A stretch of 40,932 nt of DNA from Phycicoccus flavus (GCF_004025965.2 NZ_SAYU02000040.1:1-40932), one strand, 5' to 3'; positions 9,808 to 18,610 are shown, counted from the stretch's first letter. Program-made: numbers and translations. Notes: generated by a model from the letters alone, not told the origin.

Positions 9808-10599
9808 TCAGGCGGCGAGGCGCGTGCGCTCCCCGGCGCTGCCGCCGAGGACGACGACCGCGGCCACCACCGCCGCGAGGCCGACGGCCACCGACGCGGG
9901 CTCGTCGGCGAGGCGGGCCCACCCCACCCAGCCGAGCCCCCACGCGATGGCCAGCGCCACCGACCAGCGGCCGGCGAACCGGCGGTTCAGCCACACCCCG
10001 AGCGCCGCGACGCCCGCGAGGACCACGACGGTGACGACGACGGCCGCCGTGCCCCCGTCCAGCGTCACCCCGCTGCCGGCGAGGGCGGCGAAGACGTTCG
10101 CGAACGTCGCGACGCACACCCAGCCCAGGTGGAGCCCGAAGGTGCCGTCGACGAGCAGCGACTCCGCGACCCCGTAGGACGGCCGCCGGTGCAGCCGGTC
10201 GACGAGGACGAACAGCGTGCCGGCGAGGGCGACGATGACGAGGACGCTGACCCAGACCCAGCCCTGCTGGGTGACGAGCAGCCAGACGGCGTTGAGCACC
10301 ATCGACGCCGCGGCGAGCCAGCCCGTCGAGCGGTGCCGGGTGTCGGTGGCCTGCTCAGGCAGCCACTGCCACACGGTGTAGCCGAGGAGGCCGAGGTAGA
10401 TCGGCGTCCAGATCGAGAACGCCGGGCCGCCGGGGGCGATGAGCGTGGCGTCGGCCGCGAGCGAGCCGCCCGCGGACTCCTCGACCCGGGTGCCGATGAC
10501 CCCGAGGCCGACGAGGGTGCCGACGACGCAGAACACCTCCGCGACCGTCACGGCCACCTGGCGACGTCGGTCGGCGGGCTGGGCGGGGCGCGGGCTCAC
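9808..10599 (-). CDS. TspO/MBR-type tryptophan-rich sensory protein
   Basis: Membrane protein of 263 residues with about six to seven hydrophobic helices. The segment GPAFSIWTPIYLGLLGYTVWQWLPE matches the conserved loop and helix of the TspO/MBR family, which binds tetrapyrroles in other bacteria, and LNAVWLLVTQQGWVWVSVLVI continues the Trp-rich core. It is longer than the classic 160-residue TspO, which is usual for the actinobacterial branch. The GTG start (VSPRPAQ) is a judgement: an ATG 8 nt further upstream is out of frame and stops at once. The ligand is unknown. Confidence 0.75.
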   Translation of the reverse strand: MSPRPAQPADRRRQVAVTVAEVFCVVGTLVGLGVIGTRVEESAGGSLAADATLIAPGGPAFSIWTPIYLGLLGYTVWQWLPEQATDTRHRSTGWLAAASMVLNAVWLLVTQQGWVWVSVLVIVALAGTLFVLVDRLHRRPSYGVAESLLVDGTFGLHLGWVCVATFANVFAALAGSGVTLDGGTAAVVVTVVVLAGVAALGVWLNRRFAGRWSVALAIAWGLGWVGWARLADEPASVAVGLAAVVAAVVVLGGSAGERTRLAA

Positions 10600-10663
10600 C
10601 CCGTCATTCGACCACGACCGCGCGCCGCCGGGTGCCCGCCCGTGTTCCCGCAGGTCCGGACCG

Positions 10664-10692
10664 TTCCGGCGCGCCGATCCGCGGCGTATCGT
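10664..10692 (+). promoter_or_regulatory. candidate promoter of the LCP gene
   Basis: TATCGT (10687-10692) fits the TANNNT -10 consensus, with a weak TTCCGG -35 candidate 17 nt upstream. Transcription would begin near 10700, leaving about 46 nt of leader containing the purine-rich GGGAGAGAG before the GTG. Confidence 0.4.
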
Positions 10693-10745
10693 GGCGAGAT
10701 CGGAGGACGTCGACGACACGCTCGCCCGAGCGGGAGAGAGCCAGG

Positions 10746-12236
10746 GTGCACGAGGGCGAGGACGCCAGGGTTCCGCGCTTCTACCGGAAGGTCGCGCTCG
10801 GCACCGTCGTGCCCGGAGCCGGGCTGTTGAGCTCGCCGTGGCGGGCGCTCGGCGGGGTCCTCGTCGCCGCCTGGGGGGTGAGCATCGTCGTCGTCGCCGT
10901 CCGGCTCCTCACCGGCGGCGGCCCGCAGGATGTGCTGCTCCGGCTCGCGGTCGACCCCGGCGCCCTCGAGGCGCTGGCCGTCGTCGTCGGCGTGGCGGCG
11001 GTGCTCTGGGTCGGGTCGATCGTGCTCACGGCGGTGCTGGCGTGGGCGCCGCGCGACCGCCGCCACGTCGTCCTCGAGGGCGTCGCGGCCACCGCCGGCT
11101 GCCTGCTCGTCGCGCTGCCGGCGATGACGGCCGCCCGCTACCTCGACGTCCAGGCCGGCCTCGTCACCGACGTCTTCGCGTCGGCCTCCACCCCGGGCCC
11201 GGTCGAGGAGGTCCCCGGACGGCCGGCGCCGGCGCCCGTCGACGCGCCCTCGCCCGCCGCCGACCCGTGGGCGAAGATCCCACGGGTCAACCTCGTCCTC
11301 CTCGGGTCCGACGCCGGACCCGACCGCACCGGTGTGCGCACCGACTCGATGGTCGTCGTGAGCATCGACACCCGCACCGGCGACACCCTGCTCGTCGGGA
11401 TCCCGCGCAACCTCGAGAACGTCCCCATCCCCGCCTCGGACCCGCTGCACCGGCTCTACCCGAACGGGTACGACTGCGGCGACCAGTGCCTCATGAACGG
11501 CATCTGGACCCTCGCCGAGGACCACCCGGACCTCTTCCCCCGCGGGGTGAACCCGGGGCGCACCGCCACCGTCGACGTCCTCGGCGCGGTCACCGGGCTC
11601 GACATCTCGCACTCGGTCGTCATCGACCTCGACGGCTTCCAGCAGCTCGTCGACGCGATGGGCGGCGTGGACATCGACGTCACCGAGCGGGTGTGCGTCT
11701 CGTGCCACCTCACCCCCAGCGGGCAGTTCGCGTGGACGTCGGACAAGCACGAGTGGATCGACCGCGGGCGGCAGCACCTCGACGGGTTCCACGCCCTCTG
11801 GTACGCCCGGTCGCGGGCCACGAGCGACGACTACAGCCGGATGCGCCGGCAGCGGTGCGTCGCCGGGGCCGTCCTGCAGCAGGCCGACCCGGCCCGGCTG
11901 CTCGCCCGCTACCCGGCCATCGCCAAGGCCGTACGCGGCAACCTCTCGGTCGACATCCCCACCGACCAGCTGCCCGCCTGGGTCGAGCTCGTCGACCGCA
12001 TCCAGTCCGGCGGCTCCATCCGCTCGCTGCCGCTGACCGACCAGGTCGTCGACCCGGGCAACCCCAGCTACCGGAAGATCCACCGCCTGGTGCGTGCCGC
12101 GCTGCGCCCACCGGCCGCCTCGTCCCCGCGGCCCGACAGCACCGCCAGCCCGGCGCCGTCGCGCACGAAGCGGCCGGCCACGGCGTCGCCGCGGCCCGAC
12201 TCCGCCCGCGGCCTGTCCCTCTCCGCCACCTGCTGA
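10746..12236 (+). CDS. LytR-CpsA-Psr (LCP) family protein
   Basis: Predicted cell-wall ligase that transfers undecaprenyl-linked glycopolymers onto peptidoglycan at the outer membrane face. It has 496 residues. Three or four hydrophobic segments lie in the first 145 residues, more than the single anchor of most LCP proteins. The LCP domain follows, with NLVLLGSDAG, RTDSMVVVSIDTRTGDTLLVGIPRNL, the HSVVIDLDGFQQLVDAMGGVDI motif and ALWYARSRATSDDYSRMRRQ, whose Asp and Arg residues bind the pyrophosphate lipid in known structures. A low-complexity Pro/Ser/Ala tail ends the protein. The GTG start follows GGGAGAGAG; the frame is open upstream but without a signal. Confidence 0.88.
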   Translation: MHEGEDARVPRFYRKVALGTVVPGAGLLSSPWRALGGVLVAAWGVSIVVVAVRLLTGGGPQDVLLRLAVDPGALEALAVVVGVAAVLWVGSIVLTAVLAWAPRDRRHVVLEGVAATAGCLLVALPAMTAARYLDVQAGLVTDVFASASTPGPVEEVPGRPAPAPVDAPSPAADPWAKIPRVNLVLLGSDAGPDRTGVRTDSMVVVSIDTRTGDTLLVGIPRNLENVPIPASDPLHRLYPNGYDCGDQCLMNGIWTLAEDHPDLFPRGVNPGRTATVDVLGAVTGLDISHSVVIDLDGFQQLVDAMGGVDIDVTERVCVSCHLTPSGQFAWTSDKHEWIDRGRQHLDGFHALWYARSRATSDDYSRMRRQRCVAGAVLQQADPARLLARYPAIAKAVRGNLSVDIPTDQLPAWVELVDRIQSGGSIRSLPLTDQVVDPGNPSYRKIHRLVRAALRPPAASSPRPDSTASPAPSRTKRPATASPRPDSARGLSLSATC

Positions 12237-12263
12237 CCCCCTCGGGGGGATCTCCCCAGGGGG
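12237..12263 (+). terminator. GC-rich hairpin after the LCP gene
   Basis: Directly after the stop, CCCCCT (12237-12242) can pair with AGGGGG (12258-12263), with an inner GGGG/CCCC stem and one bulged base. It is short and lacks a U-tract, so it is a modest terminator candidate. It lies just ahead of the -10 box of the next gene. Confidence 0.35.
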
Positions 12264-12276
12264 GCGCGGGCTCGGC

Positions 12277-12282
12277 CATACT
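12277..12282 (+). promoter_or_regulatory. -10 box of the RraB-like gene (leaderless type)
   Basis: CATACT ends 6 nt before the ATG at 12289 and matches TANNNT except at the first base. No ribosome-binding site is visible, which fits a leaderless transcript. Confidence 0.4.
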
Positions 12283-12288
12283 GCGAGC

Positions 12289-12552
12289 ATGACCGAGCAC
12301 CTCCTCGTGTTCCCGGACCGCGACGTCGCGGAGCAGGTGGCGGACGAGCTCGCGGAGGAGGGGTTCACCGAGGTCCGCGTCGTCCGCGAGGCGCTGGCGG
12401 GCGAGGAGGACGACGAGGACCACGAGTGGGGCGTCTACGTCCGCGAGAAGAACGTCGCCGACGAGACCGGACCCGTCGAGAGCGGACTCGAGGACCGTTT
12501 CTCCGCCCTCGTCGCCGAGCACGGCGGCTGGTACGACCCCCACCCCCGCTGA
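12289..12552 (+). CDS. small RraB-like (RNase E inhibitor domain) protein
   Basis: An 87-residue acidic protein: an alpha/beta start ([30 protein letters not shown]), a run of Asp/Glu, then [11 protein letters not shown] and a C-terminal helix ending in GGWYDPHPR. The layout resembles small actinobacterial proteins assigned to the RraB (regulator of RNase E activity B) family, which have two ferredoxin-like strands and a WGVYV-type strand. That assignment is tentative, because the protein is short and no experiment supports RNase E binding in this branch. It is a single gene between the LCP gene and clpB. Confidence 0.7.
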   Translation: MTEHLLVFPDRDVAEQVADELAEEGFTEVRVVREALAGEEDDEDHEWGVYVREKNVADETGPVESGLEDRFSALVAEHGGWYDPHPR

Positions 12553-12619
12553 CGCCCACCCGCGCCCGACCCACGCCGCGTCCCCACCCGCCGAGGCGGG
12601 CCCCGGCGGTGCTCCCTGC

Positions 12620-12640
12620 GTTGAGTGGAATAGGCTCAAC
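12620..12640 (+). promoter_or_regulatory. HAIR operator for HspR (clpB)
   Basis: GTTGAGT, 7 nt, GCTCAAC: arms are perfect complements of each other and match CTTGAGT-N7-ACTCAAG at 11 of 14 positions. TAGGCT (12631-12636), a TANNNT -10 candidate, overlaps the right arm. It lies 58 bp upstream of the clpB start, placing clpB in the same HspR regulon as dnaK. Confidence 0.85.
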
Positions 12641-12698
12641 TTTGGTGAGTGTTGCACCAGGTGACCCGTAGACCTCGCACGAGCAGGAGACCTCCGCG

Positions 12699-15263
12699 AT
12701 GGAGCTGAAGCCCACGACCAAGGTGGCCGAGGCGCTCGCCCTCGCCCAGCGCGCCGCGCAGGGCGCCGGCCACGCCGAGATCACCCCCGACCACCTCACG
12801 AGTGCCGCCGTCCAGCTGGACACCCCGCTGGCCGACGCGCTGCTCGCCGCCGCCGGCACCGGCGCGGCCCACGTGCTGGGCCAGGCCGACGCCCGCCTGC
12901 GCGCCCTCCCGACGACCAGCGGCGCCGCGGCCGCCCCCACCTTCGGGCGGTCCGCGCTCGCCGTCCTCCAGCAGGCCGACACGCTCATGCGGGCCAAGGG
13001 CGACACCTTCCTCGCCCTGGACCTGTTGCTGCTCGCGCTCGCCGAGACCGGCCACCTCGCCGCCGTCGAGAAGCGCGGCGCCGCCGACCTCGAGGCGAAG
13101 GTCACCGAGCTGCGGGCCGGTCGGCAGGTCACCTCCGAGACCCCGGCCGAGTCCGGCGAGGCGCTCGCCCAGTACGGCACCGACCTCACCCAGGCCGCCC
13201 GCGACGGCCGCCTCGACCCCGTCATCGGCCGCGACGCCGAGATCCGCCGCGTCGTCCAGGTGCTCTCCCGCCGGACGAAGAACAATCCCGTCCTCATCGG
13301 CGACCCCGGCGTCGGCAAGACCGCCGTCGTCGAGGGCCTCGCCCAGCGCATGGTCGACGGCGACGTCCCCGAGTCCCTGCGCGACAAGCGGCTCGTCAGC
13401 CTCGACCTCGGCGCCATGGTCGCCGGGGCGAAGTACCGCGGCGAGTTCGAGGAGCGCCTCAAGGCCGTCATCGAGGAGATCCGGGCCAGCGACGGCCGGG
13501 TCGTCACCTTCATCGACGAGCTGCACACCGTCGTCGGCGCCGGCGCCACCGGCGACTCCGCGATGGACGCCGGCAACATGCTCAAGCCGCTGCTGGCGCG
13601 CGGCGAGCTGCGGCTCGTCGGCGCGACGACGCTCGACGAGTACCGGCGCCACATCGAGAAGGACGCCGCCCTCGAGCGCCGCTTCCAACAGGTCTTCGTC
13701 GGCGAGCCGTCCGTCGAGGACACCGTCGCCATCCTGCGCGGCCTCAAGGAGCGCTACGAGGCGCACCACAAGGTCGAGATCGAGGACTCCGCGCTCGTCG
13801 CCGCCGCCAGCCTGTCCGACCGCTACATCACCGGACGGCAGCTGCCGGACAAGGCCATCGACCTCGTCGACGAGGCCGCCTCCCGGCTGCGCATGGAGAT
13901 CGACTCCAGCCCGGTCGAGATCGACGAGCTGCGCCGCGCCGTCGACCGGATGCGCATGGAGGAGCTGCACCTGCAGCAGGAGACCGACGACGCCTCGGTC
14001 GAGCGGCTCGCCCGGCTGCGGGCCGACCTCGCCGAGCGCACCGAGGAGCTCGGCGGCCTCACCGCGCGGTGGGACGCCGAGAAGCAGGGCCTCAACCGGG
14101 TCGGAGACCTCAAGGCGCGCCTGGACGACCTGCGCACCCGCGCCGACCGCTTCGAGCGCGAGGGCGACCTCGGCAGCGCGTCCGCCGTCCGCTACGGCGA
14201 GATGCCGGCGGTGCAGACCGAGCTCGAGGCGGCGCAGGCCGCCGAGAGCGCCGCGTCCGCCGACCTCATGGTCAAGGAGCGGGTGGGCGCCGACGACATC
14301 GCCGAGGTCATCTCCGCGTGGACCGGCATCCCCGCCGGCCGGCTGCTCCAGGGCGAGACCGAGAAGCTGCTGTCGATGGAGTCGATCATCGGCTCGCGGC
14401 TCATCGGCCAGACCGAGGCCGTGCGGGCCGTCTCCGACGCCGTCCGCCGGGCCCGCGCCGGCATCGCCGACCCCGACCGCCCGACCGGCTCGTTCCTCTT
14501 CCTCGGCCCCACCGGCGTCGGCAAGACCGAGCTCGCGAAGTCGCTCGCGGACTTCCTCTTCGACGACGAGCGGGCCATGGTCCGCATCGACATGTCGGAG
14601 TACGCCGAGCGGCACGCCGTCGCCCGGCTCATCGGCGCCCCGCCCGGCTACGTCGGGTACGAGGAGGGCGGCCAGCTCACCGAGGCCGTCCGGCGCCGCC
14701 CGTACTCCGTCGTCCTGCTCGACGAGGTCGAGAAGGCGCACCCGGAGACGTTCGACATCCTGCTCCAGGTCCTCGACGACGGCCGCCTCACCGACGGGCA
14801 GGGCCGCACGGTCGACTTCCGCAACGTCATCCTCGTCATGACCTCCAACCTCGGCTCGCAGTTCCTCGTCGACCCGACGAGCGACGTCGGCGATCGGCGC
14901 GAGGCGGTGATGGCGACGGTGCGCCAGGCGTTCAAGCCGGAGTTCCTCAACCGGCTCGACGAGGTCGTCGTCTTCGACCCGCTGGCCATGGACGAGCTGG
15001 CCCGGATCGTCGACCTCCAGGTCCACGAGCTCGGGGCGCGGCTGCGCGACCGCCGGGTCGACCTCACCGTCACCGACGACGCCAAGGCGTGGCTCGCGCA
15101 GCGCGGCTACGACCCGGCCTTCGGGGCCCGGCCGCTGCGCCGCCTCGTGCAGCGCGAGATCGGCGACCGGCTGGCCACGGCGATCCTCGCGGGCACCGTC
15201 CGCGACGGCGACACCGTCACCGTCGGCCTCGACGCCCCCGCCGACACCCTCACCCTCACCTGA
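12699..15263 (+). CDS. clpB: ATP-dependent disaggregase ClpB
   Basis: Hexameric AAA+ chaperone that pulls proteins out of aggregates together with DnaK. It has 854 residues, the usual length. The N-terminal Clp repeat domain covers about 1-145. AAA1 has Walker A GDPGVGKT at 201-208 and a clear Walker B and sensor region ([16 protein letters not shown]). The middle coiled coil runs about 400-530, with a linker ending in [18 protein letters not shown]2 has Walker A GPTGVGKT at 603-610, [12 protein letters not shown] and the arginine-finger region [14 protein letters not shown]. There is no ClpP-binding IGF loop by inspection, supporting ClpB rather than ClpA or ClpC. An AGGAG ribosome-binding site precedes the ATG. 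HspR control is indicated by the HAIR upstream. Confidence 0.97.
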   Translation: MELKPTTKVAEALALAQRAAQGAGHAEITPDHLTSAAVQLDTPLADALLAAAGTGAAHVLGQADARLRALPTTSGAAAAPTFGRSALAVLQQADTLMRAKGDTFLALDLLLLALAETGHLAAVEKRGAADLEAKVTELRAGRQVTSETPAESGEALAQYGTDLTQAARDGRLDPVIGRDAEIRRVVQVLSRRTKNNPVLIGDPGVGKTAVVEGLAQRMVDGDVPESLRDKRLVSLDLGAMVAGAKYRGEFEERLKAVIEEIRASDGRVVTFIDELHTVVGAGATGDSAMDAGNMLKPLLARGELRLVGATTLDEYRRHIEKDAALERRFQQVFVGEPSVEDTVAILRGLKERYEAHHKVEIEDSALVAAASLSDRYITGRQLPDKAIDLVDEAASRLRMEIDSSPVEIDELRRAVDRMRMEELHLQQETDDASVERLARLRADLAERTEELGGLTARWDAEKQGLNRVGDLKARLDDLRTRADRFEREGDLGSASAVRYGEMPAVQTELEAAQAAESAASADLMVKERVGADDIAEVISAWTGIPAGRLLQGETEKLLSMESIIGSRLIGQTEAVRAVSDAVRRARAGIADPDRPTGSFLFLGPTGVGKTELAKSLADFLFDDERAMVRIDMSEYAERHAVARLIGAPPGYVGYEEGGQLTEAVRRRPYSVVLLDEVEKAHPETFDILLQVLDDGRLTDGQGRTVDFRNVILVMTSNLGSQFLVDPTSDVGDRREAVMATVRQAFKPEFLNRLDEVVVFDPLAMDELARIVDLQVHELGARLRDRRVDLTVTDDAKAWLAQRGYDPAFGARPLRRLVQREIGDRLATAILAGTVRDGDTVTVGLDAPADTLTLT

Positions 15264-15271
15264 CCCCGCCG

Positions 15272-15298
15272 GACATTTCGGGGTCACCCCGAAATGTC
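15272..15298 (+). repeat. 27-nt near-perfect palindrome after clpB
   Basis: Arms GACATTTCGGGGT and ACCCCGAAATGTC are exact complements around a single C. It starts 9 nt after the clpB stop. The ATTTC/GAAAT parts are unusually AT-rich for this genome. It may be the clpB terminator (12-bp stem, TCA loop, no U-tract), a dispersed repeat, or a protein-binding site. Confidence 0.7.
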
Positions 15299-15367
15299 AC
15301 CCGGCTCGGTGGGGGTCGGGCGGTGCCCGAGTGCCCGGATCGTCCGGGGACGGCGGCGCATCGCGGC

Positions 15368-15373
15368 TACCCT
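15368..15373 (+). promoter_or_regulatory. -10 box of the lipoprotein gene (leaderless type)
   Basis: TACCCT fits TANNNT and ends 7 nt before the ATG at 15381. There is no ribosome-binding site between, so the lipoprotein-exporter mRNA is probably leaderless. Confidence 0.5.
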
Positions 15374-15380
15374 GACCGCC

Positions 15381-16079
15381 ATGCGCCGCCGTCCGATCCT
15401 CGCCGGAGGACTGCTCGCCCTCACCCTCCTCGCCACCGGCTGCACGGGCGGGGGCGACCCCGAGCCCGCGCCGCGCAGCGCCGCCGAGCGGCTCGCGGCC
15501 GCGCAGAAGGTCCTCACCGACGCCGGCGACGTGACCTTCGAGCTGACGAGCACCGGCGTCCCCGAGACCGAGAACGGGGTGTCGGCCGCGACGGGCGACG
15601 GCGTCGTCAGCGCCACCGAGCCGAAGTTCGAGGGCACGATCACCGGCACCGTCCGCGGGGTCGCGGCGACGGTCGACGTCATCGCGGTGGGGGAGGACAC
15701 CTACCTCAAGCTGTTCACCCCCGACTACCGCGAGTTCGACCTGTCGACCCTCAACGCGCCGAACCCGGCGACCTTCTTCGACCCCGAGGCCGGGCTGCCC
15801 GGGCTGCTGCCGCAGACGCAGTCGCCGGCCCTCGGCGGCCAGAAGCGGGCCGGCGGGGACGTGCTCACCGAGATCACCGGCACGCTGCCCGGGAAGCAGG
15901 TCTCGGACCTGTTCCACCTCGGCGACGGCACCGAGGACTTCGACGTCACGTACGGCCTCACCGAGGACGACCAGCTGCGCACCGCCGTCATCGCCGGTCC
16001 CTTCTTCGGCGACACCGACTCGACGTACACCGCCACCCTCAGCGACTACGGCGTCCCGGTTGAGATCACCCGCCCCTAG
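15381..16079 (+). CDS. LppX/LprG-family lipoprotein
   Basis: A 232-residue exported lipoprotein. The signal peptide MRRRPILAGGLLALTLLATGC ends in a lipobox with the lipidated Cys at residue 21. The mature part has the features of the LppX/LprA/LprF/LprG family: a helix SAAERLAAAQKVLTDA, TFELTSTGVPE, the strand pair FEGTITGTVRGVAATVDVIAVGEDTYLKL, and a C-terminal sheet. In mycobacteria LprG carries triacylated lipids in a hydrophobic pocket and works with the exporter P55 (Rv1410c) encoded next to it. Here an MFS gene overlaps its 3' end by 20 nt, giving the same pairing. An upstream reading with an earlier start is rejected because the signal peptide starts here. Confidence 0.87.
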   Translation: MRRRPILAGGLLALTLLATGCTGGGDPEPAPRSAAERLAAAQKVLTDAGDVTFELTSTGVPETENGVSAATGDGVVSATEPKFEGTITGTVRGVAATVDVIAVGEDTYLKLFTPDYREFDLSTLNAPNPATFFDPEAGLPGLLPQTQSPALGGQKRAGGDVLTEITGTLPGKQVSDLFHLGDGTEDFDVTYGLTEDDQLRTAVIAGPFFGDTDSTYTATLSDYGVPVEITRP

Positions 16080-17739
16080 GGCCCTCCTCGCCGTCGCGTC
16101 GGTGGCGGTGGCCCTGGCCGCCGCCGACACCTACGTCGTCGTCCTCGCGCTCACCGACATGATGCGCGGCGTCGGGGTCGGCATCGACGACCTGCAGCGC
16201 GCCACCCCCATCGTCTCCGGCTTCCTCCTCGGGTACGTCGCCGTGCTGCCGCTCGTCGGGCGCCTCTCGGACCTCGTCGACCGGCGCCGGGTGCTGCTCG
16301 GCTGCCTCGCCGTCTTCGTCGTCGGCTCGGCGGTGACGGCGCTGGCCGTCGAGCTCGACGTGCTCGTCGCCGGCCGGGTGGTCCAGGGCGTCGGCGGCGG
16401 CGGCCTCGTGCCGGCCACCCTCGCGCTCGTCGCCGACCTCTGGCCCGCGGGCCGCCGGGGCGTGCCGCTCGGGGTCGTCGGGGCGGTGCAGGAGCTCGGG
16501 TCGGTGCTGGGGCCGGTGCTCGGGGCCGCCGTGCTCGCGGTCGCCGACTGGCGGGCCATCTTCTGGCTCGGCGCGCTGGCCGGGGTGCTGCTCGCCGGCG
16601 GGGTCCTCCTCGCCGGAGGCACCGCCGGGCTCCGCCGTCCACGGGCGGTCCCCACCGCGCTGGCCGTCCTCGCCGCCGCGGCCGGCTGGCTCGCGCTCGC
16701 GGCCCCGGAGCGGCTCGCGACGAGCGTCACGCTCGGCGTGCCGTTCGTCCCCTTCGGCGAGGCGAGCTCCCGCGTGGCCACGCCGATCGGGGTGCTCGCC
16801 CTGGTCCTCGCCGTGGCCGCCCTGACGGCGACGATGCACGGCCGCTGGTCGGTGCTGGGCCGGGCGGACCTGCCGGGCGCCGCGCTGGTCGGCGGCGCGC
16901 TCGGCTGCGTCGTCCTCACCTTCGCCGCCGCCCAGCCGGAGACCGAGGTCGTCGGCCCGCTGGGGTACGCTCTGCTCCCGGTCGCCGCGGTCCTCGCGGC
17001 GGCCTACCTCGTGCACCACCGCCGGTCGCTCGCGCCGCTCGTCCCCCGCGGCCTCGTCCGGCCGCGGCTGGCGCGGGCGCTCGTGGTGTCGCTGCTCACC
17101 GGGGTGGCCCTCGTCGCCGTCGTCGTCGACGTGCCCCTGCTCGCCCGGCTCGTCCTCACGACCGACGAGACCGAGGCCGCGTTCGTCCTCGCCCGCTTCC
17201 TCGTCGCCGTCCCGGTCGGGGCGCTGGCCGGGGGCTGGCTGCTGCGCGTCGTCGGCCCGGGGGTCGTCGCGGCGGCCGGCCTGGCCCTCGCCGCCGTCGG
17301 GCTGCAGTTCCTCGCCGCCGACCCGACCGCCCGCCCGCTCGACTCCTGGGAGGCGGCGGTCGTCCTCGGCACCGTCGGCCTCGGGCTGGGGCTCGTCGTC
17401 GCGCCGGTCAACGACGCCGCCCTCGACGAGTCCGACGAGCGCAGCCACGGCGCGGCCTCGGCGCTCGTCGTCGTCGCCCGGATGGTCGGGATGGTCGTCG
17501 GGTTGGCCCTGCTCACCGCCGTCGGCCTGCACCGCTACTTCGAGGCCGTCGCCGCGCTGCCCGACCCCGGGGACCTCGACGCACTGCGGCAGGCGGCCGT
17601 CCTCCAGGTGTCCTCGGTGTTCCGGGGAGCCCAGGTGGCGGCGGTGCTCGGCGCCCTGCTGGCCCTGACCCTCGGCCACCGGGGACCGCCGGCGGACCGG
17701 CCCGCCCCGGAGCGCACCGCGGTCCGCGGGCTGGCGTAG
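16060..17739 (+). CDS. MFS drug/lipid exporter (P55-like, DHA2 type)
   Basis: Major facilitator transporter of 559 residues with about 14 membrane helices. Family motifs include the helix-1 segment ALAAADTYVVVLALTDMM, the inter-helix loop GRLSDLVDRRRVLLG (motif A) and GRVVQGVGGGGLVPATLALVADLWP (motif B). The gene directly follows the LprG-like lipoprotein and overlaps it by 20 nt if the TTG at 16060 is used, so the two are probably translated together. In mycobacteria the homologous pair moves lipids across the membrane and affects drug tolerance. No ribosome-binding site marks the TTG; a later GTG would shorten the first helix, so the start is uncertain. Confidence 0.88.
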   Translation: MRSPAPRALLAVASVAVALAAADTYVVVLALTDMMRGVGVGIDDLQRATPIVSGFLLGYVAVLPLVGRLSDLVDRRRVLLGCLAVFVVGSAVTALAVELDVLVAGRVVQGVGGGGLVPATLALVADLWPAGRRGVPLGVVGAVQELGSVLGPVLGAAVLAVADWRAIFWLGALAGVLLAGGVLLAGGTAGLRRPRAVPTALAVLAAAAGWLALAAPERLATSVTLGVPFVPFGEASSRVATPIGVLALVLAVAALTATMHGRWSVLGRADLPGAALVGGALGCVVLTFAAAQPETEVVGPLGYALLPVAAVLAAAYLVHHRRSLAPLVPRGLVRPRLARALVVSLLTGVALVAVVVDVPLLARLVLTTDETEAAFVLARFLVAVPVGALAGGWLLRVVGPGVVAAAGLALAAVGLQFLAADPTARPLDSWEAAVVLGTVGLGLGLVVAPVNDAALDESDERSHGAASALVVVARMVGMVVGLALLTAVGLHRYFEAVAALPDPGDLDALRQAAVLQVSSVFRGAQVAAVLGALLALTLGHRGPPADRPAPERTAVRGLA

Positions 17740-17742
17740 CGT
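17737..17742 (+). promoter_or_regulatory. -10 box of the DinB-like gene (leaderless type)
   Basis: TAGCGT overlaps the MFS stop codon and ends 7 nt before the ATG at 17750. It fits TANNNT, giving the DinB-like gene its own leaderless promoter. Confidence 0.45.
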
Positions 17743-17749
17743 CACCGGC

Positions 17750-18259
17750 ATGGCCACGACCAGCGACCTCCTCCTCGACGCCCTCGACCGGGTCCGCGAG
17801 ACCGTGCACGGCCTGCTCGACGACGTGCCCGAGGACCGGCTGGCCACCCCGCCCGCCGACGGCGCGAACACCGTCGCCTGGCTCGTCTGGCACCTGACGC
17901 GGGTCCTGGACACCCATGTCGCCGACGCCTTCGACCGCGACGTCGTCTGGACCTCGCAGGGCTGGGCCGAGCGCTTCGACCTGCCCTTCCCGGCCAGCGC
18001 CCACGGCTACGGCATGTCCTACGACGACGTCCTCGCCGTGCGCACCTCGGCCGAGAACCTGCGGGGCTACTTCGACGCGACCCACGACCTCGTGGCCGAC
18101 GCCCTGCGCGACCTCACCGACGCCGACCTGGACCGGGTGGTCGACGAGGAGTGGGACCCGCCGGTGACCCTCGGGGTGCGGCTCGTCAGCGCGCTCAACG
18201 ACGCGACGCAGCACGTCGGGCAGGCGTCCTACGCCGCCGGCATCCTCACCCGCGACTGA
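17750..18259 (+). CDS. DinB-superfamily protein (DUF664, mycothiol-transferase-like)
   Basis: A 169-residue four-helix-bundle protein. The DinB/DUF664 pattern is visible: WLVWHLTRVLDTHVADAF with His48 and His56, and ALNDATQHVGQASYAAGIL with His155 near the C-terminus. These His residues would hold a divalent metal. Many actinobacterial members are thought to transfer mycothiol, a low-molecular-weight thiol, but this was not tested here. The classic third metal ligand of DinB, one helix turn after His155, is Gln here, so activity may differ. The C-terminus ends 12 residues after His155. Confidence 0.82.
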   Translation: MATTSDLLLDALDRVRETVHGLLDDVPEDRLATPPADGANTVAWLVWHLTRVLDTHVADAFDRDVVWTSQGWAERFDLPFPASAHGYGMSYDDVLAVRTSAENLRGYFDATHDLVADALRDLTDADLDRVVDEEWDPPVTLGVRLVSALNDATQHVGQASYAAGILTRD

Positions 18260-18331
18260 CCGCCCCCGCGCGGCCACGGGCGCCGCGCACCCGGCGTCTC
18301 GCCCGCGTCGAGGCGCCGCCCCGACGTGGTG

Positions 18332-18604
18332 TCAGTAGCGGACCTCGAAGGTGGCCGCCGCGGTAGGCTCGTCCGGGGCGACGTCGACCTCCTCGACGGA
18401 CGCCTCCGGTGAGCCCTCGAGGCACCAGGCCACCATCTCGTCCACGTCGCTCGACGGCCCCTCGACGTGCAGCAGCACGTCGCCGTCGTCGGTGTTGCGC
18501 ACCCAGCCGCGCAGCTCGAGCCGGACGGCCTCGCGGGCGGCGTACCCGCGGAAGCTCACGCCCTGGACCTCGCCGGACACCTGGACACGCACGGCCTTGG
18601 TCAT
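18332..18604 (-). CDS. acyP: acylphosphatase
   Basis: Small 90-residue enzyme that hydrolyses acyl phosphates to carboxylate and phosphate. The conserved signature VSGEVQGVSFRGYAAREA (residues 8-25) carries the phosphate-binding Arg (about residue 18). GWVRNTDDGDVLLHVEG carries the catalytic Asn (near residue 36). The C-terminus ends in the usual aromatic strand TFEVRY. It is divergent from the Fpg gene with 45 bp between starts. A CATGCT box lies 6 nt before its ATG on the minus strand. Confidence 0.93.
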   Translation of the reverse strand: MTKAVRVQVSGEVQGVSFRGYAAREAVRLELRGWVRNTDDGDVLLHVEGPSSDVDEMVAWCLEGSPEASVEEVDVAPDEPTAAATFEVRY

Positions 18605-18610
18605 CACCCC

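Noticed and set aside
10605-10607. ATG on the minus strand as start of the TspO-like gene
   Set aside because: It is out of frame and meets a stop after three codons.
12636-15287. 883-codon open frame on the minus strand over clpB
   Set aside because: It is antisense to a clear ClpB, with Val/Asp/Gly/Arg-rich unstructured composition typical of GC-rich shadow frames.
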